Assembly (NCBI GenBank): GCA_030674155.1
Contig: CM060320.1
Location: forward strand, 32,742,980 to 32,806,979
Origin: Stramonita haemastoma
Taxonomy: Eukaryota > Mollusca > Gastropoda > Neogastropoda > Muricidae
DNA: 64,000 nt
Reading direction: 5' to 3'
Shown here: positions 1-12,500 of the stretch, in pieces
Layout: every line of letters begins with the position of its first letter
Numbering within the stretch: the first letter of the stretch is position 1
Notes under the pieces: model-generated
Databases searched by the model: none
Told to the model about the DNA's origin: nothing
Seen by the model: the letters and a program-made list of their open reading frames with translations, nothing else
Program-made: the position numbers and the translations under genes

Positions 1-395
1 CTCCTCAGCTAGAGCACTGAGGTTCACCAATGGTGAGATCTTTGTGCATGCAACCATTTTCTTCCCTCCACCATTTAGGTGCCGCCGCGGTAGTCTAGTG
101 GTTAGGGCGTTGGACTCGTAATCTAAAGGTTGCGGGTTCGATCCCAGCTTTCGGCTATGGCATTGTGCCCTTGGAAAAGGCACTTTACGGCTATTTTCTC
201 ACCCCACCCAGGTGTGAAAGGGGTACCAACCTTGTGTTGGGGGTTAACCCTGCGATAGACTGGCGTCCTATCCAGGGGGGAGTCTATGACTCTCAGTCGC
301 TTAACGCCACAGAAACCGGGATAAGCACCGGCCTGATGAGCCTTCGGCTCGGGACAGACTTTAACCATTTAGGTAGCTGCATTCAAACTTCAGGG
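1..395 (-). mobile_element. SINE family B 3' fragment split by the family A insertion
   Basis: Sequence 18-80 (aggttcaccaatggtgagat) and 364-395 (taggtagctgcattcaaact) match the family B tail in reverse, as seen at 49955-50010 and 60140-60205. The two halves join across the duplicated accatttaggt. Confidence 0.65.
81..363 (+). mobile_element. tRNA-derived SINE, family A, nested in another SINE
   Basis: The head has a Pol III box A (TAGTCTAGTGG, 91-101) and box B (GGTTCGATCC, 135-144), followed by a body with ctggcgtcctatccagggg and ending tgagccttcggctcgggaca. It is flanked by an 11-bp direct repeat, accatttaggt, at 70-80 and 364-374, the target-site duplication. It is a retroposed element, not a functional tRNA gene. 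Confidence 0.85.
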
Positions 396-439
396 AATAG
401 CAAAATACGAAATGCATAGTTTTCCTCACTGTGGTGCAG

Positions 440-542
440 GTGTGATGGTCGTGGGCTGAGCCAGTTGCGGAACATCAGCTGCAAAGTGGACTACCTGAAG
501 CGCCTACATGGCTCCGCCCTCTTCCAGCGGGGACAGACTCAG
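440..542 (+). CDS. PNPT1: PNPT1 exon: start of second RNase PH core
   Basis: The acceptor is gtgcag before 440 and the donor is gtgagt after 542. It reads [17 protein letters not shown] then [17 protein letters not shown], the entry strand of the second RNase PH-like core. Phase 2 in (one base completes an Arg codon), phase 0 out. Earlier exons are off the left edge. Confidence 0.95.
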
Positions 543-3057
543 GTGAGTGTGTGGTGTTGTCCTGCTACCTCCTGATTGTGTTGTGTTGTCCTGCCTTCTC
601 TTGTTGTTTCTGAGTTAGTCTTCAAAACATTTCAACATGCATGGGGGACAGAATAGCCAGATGGTTACAGCACTGTGCTGCAAGTTGCTGACCCAAGTTT
701 GGACCCCTTTCAAAGGGATTTTTCCCCTAGAATTAACATCAGTGCTAACTCCACTCCCCCAAAAGTCCTTGGGATGAGACTAAAAACTGAGGCCCTGTGT
801 GTCAAGGCATGCAAAACATATTGTGCACACGTTAAAAAAATCTGTTCTGCTTTTCATAAGAGTAGGCTATTGTGTGCCAGTGGGAACAGATGACAAAATT
901 GACAAAACCGCATGCACTCTGAATGTAAAAAGTACACCTGCATGCACACTGGATGTAAAAAGCACACAAATGCTTATTCCAAAGCACAGCTGTCCCATGC
1001 ACAGGTTTACTATGGCTACAGCCCTAGCTGGATACTCTATACAGAGCGCAGAAGAAGAAAAAGATAATCTGGCCATAGAGTTGCTCTGTCCACACAGTTT
1101 TTGCAGTTGCTGTCAGGTTTCAGGTTTTTTAATTAATGGCAGTGCACTAGGCATTGTGTTTGCTTTAATAACTTTTTTCTATATTTTGGAGCCATATTCT
1201 TCACTTGAAACTGTACATAAATTAACCTTGAATGGTAGAACAAGCACACTAGGATAAGATTGCTATGGTATGATAACAGTGCTGTTTATCAGACGTTGAT
1301 CTGAAGGAAACAGTTTTGTAAGAAATACATGCTACTGCTTGTGTACGTAATTCTGTGAGAAGCACTGTACAATCGTTTCTCGTGACAAGAAAATGTAGAC
1401 ACTGATGGTCCCATTCTGTGATGGAGTGTTGCATGCATGGTGAACAAATTAATCCTGAAGGGAGTGTTCACTGAACTGGTTTCTGGTGGTCTTCCAGGTG
1501 CTGTGTTCCCTGACCTTCGACAGTCCTGAAGCAGCGGTCAAGATGGACCCTGTCTCTGTCCTTACAGGGTGAGTGGTCCTCAGCTGGTTGTGTGGGAGTG
1601 GGAAGGGAAAAGTTAGGATTTGGGGAAAGAGGGAGGAGGGAACATTAAGCTGTGTTTTGATACTGTGTGGTTAATGGTGTGTGTGTTTGTGTGTGTGTGT
1701 GTGCATGCTTTAGTGTGCCGCGCTTTAGTGTGGCGTGGGTGCTCGCGCAGGGGGGGCATAAGCACGATGTGTGTGTGTTCAGGGTCATTTGATAACTTCA
1801 TCCAGTAATTTTATTTTTATTTTCCCTTCTCACCTGTCTTTACCTGTTGGCATCACACAGTGGGCAAATCCAGCATAACTCAGTCAAGGGTCCAGGGCCC
1901 AGTGCTAAAATTAGCACACCATTTCCTTTTACCTAGTTCAAGTGTGGTCAGTTCCTGATATTATTTGTGCAAGCTGACCCCTGCAGGACTAGGATGGGCT
2001 GTACTGGGAAGGAATGGATAGCAGCCAAGAGTAGCTGAAAGTGGGGGAAACTCGCAACTGTGACCACAGAGTACAGTGTTGGCCGCTGCTTTCTGTGACA
2101 CTATTTCATCTCTCAAAACACCTTCATTTCATCTTATTTGGTGATACTGTCCTTTCTGTTTGTTTTCAGGAACCTCAAGAGAAGAACTTCATGCTTCATT
2201 TATGAGGTGGGTATTTTGATATCAAACAAACAAAAACAAAAAAAGAGAGAGGAAAACAGGAAAGTTTTTGTGGTAGTATGTGAGCTTAGGTTCTTGAATA
2301 TTAACATTTAAAAAGATCAGTTTTTTTTTTTTGGGGGGGGGAAAGAATCTTTACCTTCTCTCAATTTGTTATGGGTTTCTCTGTGAGTTAAGAAGTATTT
2401 AAATTGAGTGAATTGGTACACCTTTTATACAGTTCTGTATCTGTCTGAGTGAGAGGGTGGGGGTGGCGTGTACTTGTATTCAGATATTTTTTTTAATGTG
2501 CTTGAAAATGATTGAGAAATGCACCTTTGAGAAAAACAAAACATTATGTATATAATATGGTTTTTCCCCAGTGCAAGTGTGCCCCTGCTCTACTTTCTTT
2601 GACAGGAGCAATATTCACATTGCTGCTTTCATGAAAGCCTGTTGGAAACTGCCCTTAGAAGTCGTTTTTCTACCAATATTGATGAAATATTAAACAATAG
2701 CGCATAATGTCGATGGAAGAGGAACAAGTATCATTATCAAGAAGAGAAAGGAGAACCTATCACATTAGATGAAGTTTCCATCCCAATTTTACGGAAGGGG
2801 CCAAACTCCACTTTTAGATTCGTTACTTTGGAAGTGCAGATTTTTCCTTTCTGTGTACGTGAAGTGTATTCTTAGTGCAAAATAGAGATTTGTGTTTCTT
2901 CAGTACTCTGTAGCTGATAAAAAAATGTGTTAGTGATTTTTTCTGTTCAGTTCCCGCCATATGCCATCAATGAGATTGGCAGACCTGGAAGGTGGGAAGG
3001 AGAGAGTTTGGCCATGGTAAGCATTATATTGTTGTTATTGTTTATGCGTGTGTGTGT

Positions 3058-3095
<38 letters not shown>

Positions 3096-5101
3096 TGTAT
3101 GTATGTGTGTGTTTGTGTCTGCCTGTGTGTTTGCGTGTGTGTTTGTGTGTGCATTTGTTTCCAAGGTGGTAGATAAACATTGCATGCTTTCGCATGTAAT
3201 GCATTATTTCTATAGAGTAATAGCGTTGTATTTTTGTCTGTTTTTATTTTAGATAGGACTTTGAATAGAGAGTTGTGCTGTGTTCTGTGTTAGGTAGAAG
3301 CATGGAGTGATGGTGACATGCTATTCTGTTTTACAGGGGAAAAAATGTATTAATAAATGAATCTGTGATTTTATAAAGAACACACAACAAAATCCCCTGT
3401 GGGGATGCCAGGGGCCTGTCAGTATAAATAGCATCCCACCTTCTGGAAATTCTGCGCTAGGAGTTCCCTCTTTTCTATCCTTCTCTTTGTTTCTGACTTT
3501 TTCCTTTACTTGTTGTCAGTGCCTTCCTGTCTATTTTCTGCCTACTATGTCCATTTTCCTATAATTTTTTCCAGAATGACTTAAAAGATAATAACTCTCT
3601 CCCGTGCTGAAATTGGATGCGCTGGGCCTGACTTGGCGGATGCTTAACAACAGCACAATGCATATTTGCTCTTATGAGAGACAGCAATCGTTTGCTGTCT
3701 GAGCGTTCAAGGAAAAAGAAGAAGAATAGAAGCAAAAAACTTCCACATCTATATGTATAATCTGAAGTGTACTGCAGTGTAAGAAATTCATGTGCCAGAC
3801 TGCCAATATAGATAACTGAAAACTGTTTTTTAACAACCTTTTTTCTTCATCGTCTAATGCTCATACAACAACTATTATTGTCTGTCATATGAGCGAAAAT
3901 GTGACGCGCTGCCGTTAAGCGCCTGACAAGTCAGGCCCAGTGCATCCAACTTCAGTATGAGTAATCTTTCCTATACCTTCTGTGATGTTTTTTGATTGAT
4001 TGATAGATTGATTTATTCTTTTATATCGAGGATAATGGAATAAGCACTCTTGTGCTTTTTTACATCCAGTCCCCGTGTGTATGCAGTTTTGTAAATGTCA
4101 TCTGTTCCCACCGATGTGTACAGGAGCGTTGGCGGAGAATGGGTTGAGGGCTGTGGTTCCTGATGACTATCCTTCACCATACGTCTGCTGGCTGAGGTTC
4201 TGGAATCCAATGGTGAGAATGATGGGTTTTTTTTCTTGCGTTTGTGGAGTGAAGGGGTATGGAGATGTTTGTACTTCAGGGCTAAGTATCCCTGAAATTG
4301 GGATGCGGCTACCTTCATAGTGGGCAAAAAAAATGGTTGTGATTTTGTGTTGAATGTGAATGTTAGTGAGTGTTGTATTGTGTGTGAATGTCTGTATGAA
4401 CTTTTTTTTATGTGTGATTGTGTGTGTGTGTGTGTGTGTGAGTTTTGTGTCATGTGTTATTGTCTGGGTTTTTTATGTTGTGTGTAAATATTTGTTAGTT
4501 TTGCATTGTGTGTGAATGTCTGTGCAGGTTTTGTGTTGTGTGTTTTTTTTTGTTTTAAAAATTTTTTTAATTCTTTTATATCGAGGATAATGAAATAAGC
4601 ACTCACATGCTTTTTTTACATCCAGTCTCCGTGTGTATGCAGTTTTTGTAAATCGTGTCATCTGTTCCCACCGGCACATAATGCCCTACTCTTACAAAAA
4701 GCAGAACAGAATTTAATGTGTGCACAAGATGTTCCGCGTGCAATGTTCCAATGCAGATGGATGATTTCAGGATCATCATCCATGGCCTCTGTGTGCGGAG
4801 GCAGCCTGGCTCTGATGGACGCTGGGGTCAAGGTCAAGGCCCCTGCTGCTGGGGTGGCCATGGGGCTGGTCACCCGCACTGACCCCGAGACAGGGGACGT
4901 GACTGAGAGCAAAATCCTCACTGACCTGCTGGTGAGGGGGAGAGGGTGACAGATGGAGGGATTCCTATCAACTGTGTGGCTGAGTTTAGGAGATGGGAAT
5001 AGAGAATGTGTGATATTGGCTGGTGGTGGTTGGGTGGGGGTCATGAGTGGGTGGTTGTGTGTGTTTGTGTGTGTATGGATGTGGGTGGTGAGTGGATGGT
5101 T

Positions 5102-5142
<41 letters not shown>

Positions 5143-6789
5143 TATGTTTGGGAAAAGCGATATTGGGACAGATAGCTTGGGATATTAACTCTTTCATTCC
5201 CCAATTTACACTTGCTATTGCTTCCCTTTATTCCCAGCTTCCTCTTGTCTGTTTCTTCCCTTCATTCCCGGATTTACAGACCAAAACACTTAGCATAATG
5301 GGGTACTTACTTTACAGACTTACGGCAGTAGCCCATATTATATGAACCAAAGAATGTCATATATCATTGTGTAGGAAATTGATGTCAGATGGTGTTGGTG
5401 ACCATGTTGACACTTCACAGTAACATGACAGGTGACACAGGTGTAAAACAGGTAAGTTGACAGTAAAAAAACAGGTATGCCATCATGCACTCCATGCAGA
5501 TCAGTATTTTTCTAGCCAGTTGTATGTTTCGTGCTTGTACTCACCAACTGATGCCTCATGTACATCCCCTTGCATTGTTTATGTGAATACTCCATGAGAA
5601 CTGTCTCCATTGTCACCATGATTGTCCCCAACACAACAGTTTATTCTCTTTTTTGTAGACTGTGTATGACTACCACACACCAATAAAGAGAGCAAGCCCC
5701 ACACTATTTTGCACACTTTTTATATACAGATAGTATTTACATGTTCTCTGATTACATATGTCTGCCCTTCTGTCCAAGTATCACATGATATGTCACACAC
5801 AGGTGACACATGTATAATACACCTTGATCAGAATCCGAATTCTCTCCACCTTCCATTTTCACAGCCAAGAAATAAGCCACATCTTCACACACACTCTTAC
5901 ACTCATTCTAAAACCAACTAATTTCTCAAGCGACTACTTTCTCACGAGTGGGGGGGGGGGGGGGGGTAGAGAGGGGGGGTGAGAGCTGGAAGACCAATGC
6001 TGGAACTGCATTCCATTCACAGCTACTACTACATATAGACTGGGTAGTGGCTGAAGGGGCAAGATGCTGACAGGTCAAGATAAATGAGGGAGGGGGGGGA
6101 GGGGAGGAGGAAGGGAGGCTGCCCAGCCTGGAATTTCTTACATAAACAAAGACCCGTTAGTGGCTGACAACTGATAAGCAACTAACGGGAAGAACAGAGC
6201 GCTCCCTGCTGAGCCCGGTTTACCGGGCTGTGGGAAGGAAGGGTGTTTGTTAGTGGAGACCGGTATACCGGGCGCTGGGAAGGAAAGGAAGAAAAGTCTG
6301 CAGACCGGTAAACCGGCTGTGGGAATGAAAGAATTAAGAGAACAGTTACGTATAAGAACACAGCATATCTAATTTTAGTAGTAGTGATATGGGAACAGAG
6401 AATGATTGTGACAAATATTTTTAAATTGCAAGCTTTTCTACCTGTCCACCAAATGGACTTCAGGGGATGGGGTGGATATTAACCCCTCTTGCATTCCGAT
6501 TCTCTGAACACAAACTGCCCCTAGATTTCGTATTCCATCCCAAAATCAGGTAAGGCACACATGCTCGCTGGCCTTTTCCTCCTTCTTAGTACATACCAGC
6601 AGCTATAATTACTTCCAGACTCTCAGCAAGGTTTCTATATTTTGCCTGATAGAGCTTTGACATGTGGTAGCAGTTAGTGACGGTCACAGCGTGATGGAAA
6701 TCTATTGTGTGTAAATCCCAAATTCCAGTTCAGGATTCAAGGGGGGCAATTATTAAATCCTGGCAAATCCCAGTTCGGAACTAAGAGGG

Positions 6790-6873
<84 letters not shown>

Positions 6874-9480
6874 ATGTGTATGTGTATGTGTATGTGTGTG
6901 CATGCACACACACCTACATATGTATGCATATGTTTGTACTTTCATGTCTGTGTGATGTTCAGGGCATAGAAGACTACATGGGAGACATGGACTTCAAGAT
7001 GGCAGGCACCAGGTCAGGGGTCACGGCTCTTCAGGTGGATTTCAAACTTCCCGGAGTGCCTCTGGAAATTGTCTCCAAGGCCCTAGAACAAGGATTTGGT
7101 GAGTGCAGTGGAATTATGTGCATCTATTCCCAGAGTCGGAATGCAGCTACCTTAAATGGTTGGCAAAAACGGTTGCATATGCAAAATTCTCACTGTTGGT
7201 GAACCTCAAAGCTCTAGCCAAGGTACGAAACAAAATAAGACAACAAAAGAATGTATCTATCCTTGCTTTTTTCTCTCACCATATTTGGACAAGAGTGAAA
7301 TCTGAAAAAACCCATTCTGGTATATGTGCATCAGTCTGTCTGTGTGGTCTATGGGTGGGTAGGTTGGGTTTGGGTTTTTTTTGTTTCTTTGTTTTATTTG
7401 GTAGGGTGGTGATTGTGGTGGTAGTATGTGTGTGCAAATATCTGAGCTTTCAAACATGTGTGTGTCAGTCATATGTCATGTAGATTCTTTGAACAGTGTT
7501 GCTCATGGATACCTCTGTGACCTTCCAGGGCTTTTGTGTTCATTAGGTTAAGCATTTTGAGTATTTTTTATCATGTTTGTTTGGTTGGGGGGTTGGTTTG
7601 TTTGGTTGGGTTCTTTTTTTTCTCCAAAATGTGACATAGAGCAGAGGACATAGCTTGGCTCTAGTTAACATAGTTTAGTCCGTACTGCAGGGTAGGTTCT
7701 TTGGAAAGAACTGTATGTGTAGTTATATCTGTATGCCAATTTAACAGCTGTAGAGGAGAGATGAAAGTATTTTTGACATCCATTGTCTATGAAGTGTGTT
7801 TTTCAAAGACAGCATTGGCTTTACAAGTACTTTTTCTTCTTCTCCTCCTCCTTTTTGTTCTTTCATGTTTGAGGGTTTCTCTTATTGTTGGTGCAATATG
7901 TGCAGCTTCAAAGAATGATGTTTTGGACATCATGGCCCAGACGATCTCCAAGCCTAGGGACAGCCTTAAACCTCACGGCCCTGTCATAGGTGAGTACTCT
8001 CTGTTTTGTTTTGAGTGTAGTCTCTTTCATAGGCTGGCTGTTCTCAGCTAGTCATAGCTGAAATTAGACTGTGAATCATAGTAATGTTGTTTTTGTGCAT
8101 TCCCCAGTTTTAACACACTGGAAGTCGCCCAGAATGTGCACTCTGACTCACTCATCCCACCTGGGAATCGCTGTGAGATTGAAGTTGCACACTGAATGAG
8201 AAGTTTGCGTGTATGACTGTTTTCAAGTACCTCGCCATATAGGCAGCCATACTCCGACTTCAGAGGAAATCATGATAATACCAGGTGGGGTTTTTTTGTC
8301 TCAGATTTGCAGCAGTGTACATTCGAAGAGCCTGAAGTGCTTCTGTATGGCAATGTGCTCCGCTCAGCAAAACAGCTCTTATCTTTGATGCAGAGGAATT
8401 AATTCTAACGGTTGTGCTATGTAGTACAACTTTGGTGTAAGTTTGTATCTTCACATATACTAGCACCCATGCCACCCTCTTGATGTAGTCTATGGGAGAA
8501 AGTCCAGCATCAGATGGGAATTGAACCCATGACTTCTCACTTTCTTGACAAAAGAGAGGACCTTAACTCTTCTTTTCAAAATTCCTACGCTCATGAAATC
8601 AGCGATCCATGACATGAAAAAGAGCTTTATAACATTGGGCCATTCTTTCTTCTTCTTTTTTTTGCATAATTTTGTTTTTAACCTTGTGTTGTATTTTTTT
8701 GATTATCTTAGTTGTTTTTTTTTTATTGAAGCTGTCTCTGAACTTGTGCAACCTTTCTTGTTTCTGCAGAAAACCTGGATGTCAAGCCTCATCACAGAGC
8801 CAGGTTCCTTGGCATCGGTGGTCGTAACCTGAGGAAAATCCGCAAGGATACAGGTCTGGTATACCCTGACATTTTAGACTCCAATCACTGCTTTTGTATG
8901 AAAACAACAAAGGCACTTTTCTACTATGATCTATCGTTATGCTCCTTCACCTTCACCTGTCTCATAGTCTAGTAGACCGTTGGGTCACCACTGAAGATTT
9001 TGTAACCAGCTTCCTGCACTTCTCGCAGTTTTCAGTTTTATTATGTCTAGTTATTAGGAAAGTGGAAGACATTTCTGTTTCTTCATTATACATTTCTCTG
9101 CATGTTTCTAGTAATTTCCATCAGAGTTGCCCACAAAGAATTGACACCAGATTCGTGAATGTTGTAACAAAAACATTGATGTGAAGTGTGTGAAGTTAAT
9201 TGACCATATTAGTGTTATAATTTTGTCCATAATTATGTGGTTTTTTGCATTTATTGTAACCAAAACATTATTTTTGTGAAAATGTGTTGTGACAAGTGTT
9301 AAATTTGGGACCATAATACATGTGGTTTTTTTGCTGACCATATTATGTGTTTTTTTGCTGTGCAGGTGTCACAGTGATGTCTGTGGATGACTTCAACTTC
9401 CAACTGTATGCCCCCAACAGAGAGGCCATGGACGAGGCCCGGGAAATGATCGAGGAGTTTCTGAACGACAAGGTAAAATA

Positions 9481-9524
<44 letters not shown>

Positions 9525-12500
9525 ATTTATAATAAAATAAATCTGATAAGTATACCTGCATGCGAATTTAATTATAGCGCTTATATTCCTTGTATAAAAA
9601 ATACCAAAATCTAAGTACACTTGCCAATTCGACTCATACTACAACCACCACAAGCTATACTCAAATACAATTGTAAAATTATAGTTTTAGCTGTGCATAC
9701 TTTAGGGAAATATTTCTCGCAATGATCTTTTTCTTGAAGTTGATCTTTGCTTTTCTTTCCTGGAATGTATGTACTGTGTTACACACAGACACATCCAAAC
9801 TTGTATTCATACTCTGAAAGGAAATAAACTATAGTACATTTGCAAGCAGATTGTTGGAGATACAAGATATTGTCAATTTGTTGTTCCATATTGATTTTCT
9901 TTTTTTTTAACTAAAAGTCGTTTTGCCTGCTCTTGTAACAAATTGTTGACACTGTGTTTGTTTTTTTAGTTATACACTTTTAGAAAATAAAGTAGAGGCT
10001 ACAGTACCACATGAATATTGGTTTTTTTTTCTTATTTCAGGAGCCTGAACTGGAATTTGGTGCTATCTACACAGGCAGAATTGTTGAAATAAGGTGAGAT
10101 ACTGCTTTCCTGTTTCAAGTGTGCCATTCTTATAAAATGTAGTTGTGCATTTTTGTTTTGGGGGGGAAGGGGGGAGAATAATTTTTTGCTTTGTTTTATT
10201 TTTTTTCAAATAATAGACAAGAGTGTTTGTGTAGTGTTACTATCTGTTTTTTTAACTAGCATCATTGATATATTTATGTTAATTCTTAAGTGTTATTCTT
10301 TTGACTTCATAAAAAGTCCTGTTACATTTTTTTTCTCCATTCAAAATAATTGAACTTAAAGAGACATCTATTGACTTTTTGCCAGGTTACATTTTCTTGA
10401 AGATTTAAATGAGGTTTACTGTGTGAATATCCAGTATATGCTACATTTTTTGCCAGCCAATTCACTGAAAAAGAAAGAGTAAAAGAACCTTAAAAAATCA
10501 AAGGCATGAATCAGAATACAGATGAAAATAAGGAGTTTCCTGAAGTCTTCCTATCCATATAATTTTTCCACATTTAACTGACTGTTTTCGAGCTGAATGA
10601 AGCGACCAAGATCTCTTGAATTACAAGTTGTAAGCAGTTATGTAATCTCCACAATAATCTCCCCTATTCTTTCAAACTTTTCTTTCCCTCTTGCTCCTGC
10701 ATGAAGATATTGTATTCCCATCGCTGTGTGTTGCAGAGATGTGGGGGTGATGGTGGAGCTTCATCCCAAACTTCAGCCAGTTCTCCTTCACAACTCACAG
10801 CTGGATCAGCGCAAGGTACGATAAACCCTTTTCCCTCTCTTGATTAGCCTTACTCTGCATGAAAGGACAAATTCTATTGGCTTGAAGGTCTATCCAGTCT
10901 TAACAGATGATAACGTAAGGCATGTCTGGGATGTTTTACCACATCAAAAAACATAAGAAAAACCTATAACAAATATTTTTTAAAGGCGAATGATGAATAG
11001 ATGTGTTTGTGTGTGTGTGTGTTTGAAAAGCTTGAATGGGGTCACAATTCTGCAGATTGTTAGATCTTTTTCCTGTTTGTAATGCAAGTGTTGCGTCCAA
11101 AGCTTAAAATATCATTTTCAAATCCGACAGATGACAAAACTCCAAAAGAAAGATGAAACAAAACACCAGGAAAGAACAATAAATAGGATAAAAAAAGGGA
11201 TCCCTGAAGATTCCTTTTTAGCTGTGGTACACTCACTCTAATGGAGTAAGAGGATCATGTCTGCATCATTGGCTGCAGCACTTACACCTAACTTGTTGCA
11301 CGACAGAACACTCGTGCTTTCTTTTAATGAATGCTTAAGAACAAAGGTGGCAGTATTGTTAAGATGATTACCTGCCTAACAAGTAAACCATGAGGTTCTG
11401 GGTTCAATTCCCAGCCTTGCCCTTTCTTTCCAGTTTGACGAGAAAATCAAACTGAATTCAAAGTCCTTTGGATGAGACTATAAACTGGGGACCCATGTGT
11501 GAATGTACGCAGAACATTTTGCGCACATGTTTAAAAACCAGTTCCATCTTTTGGAAAATAGGACATTTTATGCCTTAAGAATGGACGACAAAATTTCAAA
11601 AATGCATGCACACAAGTGTTCCCGTTTAGACACTATCTCAAAGTCAGAATGCAGCTATCTAAATGGTCTGGGATGGGGTGGGGGTAGTTGCATACACAAA
11701 AATCTCGCTACTAGTGAACCTCAGAGCTTAGCTGAAGAACAACAGTAAAATACATTAATGTTGAACTTGACTGTATGTAGGTTTGTATTCAGAAGAACAA
11801 TCTGTGTGTGTGTTCAGGTGACTTATGTAGTAGTTGTAATCAGAAGAAGATCTGTTGTGTGTGTTCAGGTGACTATGTAGTGGTTGTATTCAGAAGAACG
11901 ATCTGTGTGTGTGTTCAGGTGACTGTAGTGTAGTGGTTGTATTCAGAAGAACGATCTGATTGTGTGTTCAGGTGACTGTATGTAGTGGTTGTATTCAGAA
12001 GAAGATCCGATTGTGTGTGTTCAGGTTACTGTATGTAGTGGTTGTATTCAGAACAATCTGATTGTGTGTGACCAGGTGACTGTATGTAGTGGTTTTATTC
12101 AGAAGAACAATCTGATTGTGTGTGTTCAGGTGACTTATGAGTGGTTGTATTCAGCAAGAACGTCTGTGTGTGTTCAGGTGACTGTATGTAGTGGTTGTAT
12201 TCAGAAGAACGATCTGATTGTGTGTAGTTCAGGTGACTGTATGTAGTGGTTGTATTCAGAAAACATCTGATTGTGTGTGTTCAGGTGACTGTATGTAGTG
12301 GTTGTATTCAGAAGAACAATCTGATTGTGTGTGTTCAGGTGACTGTATGTAGTGGTTGTATTCAGCAGAACCTGATTGTGTGTGTTCAGGTGACTGTATG
12401 TAGTGGTTGTATTCAGAAGAACAATCTGATTGTGTGTGTACAGGTGACTATGTAGTGGTTGTATTCAGAAGAACGATCTGATTGTGTGTGTTCAGGTGAC

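Noticed and set aside
88..162. A tRNA gene
   Set aside because: Box A and box B are present, but the sequence runs into a SINE body and is flanked by a target-site duplication, and no clear acceptor stem closes it. It is the SINE head.
799..1257. 152-residue + strand open frame
   Set aside because: Its first third is SINE family B sequence and the rest lies within a PNPT1 intron with no recognisable domain.
11989..12455. Two open frames coding repeated [15 protein letters not shown] peptides
   Set aside because: They are translations of the 54-bp intronic minisatellite, with no independent start, conservation or splice support.
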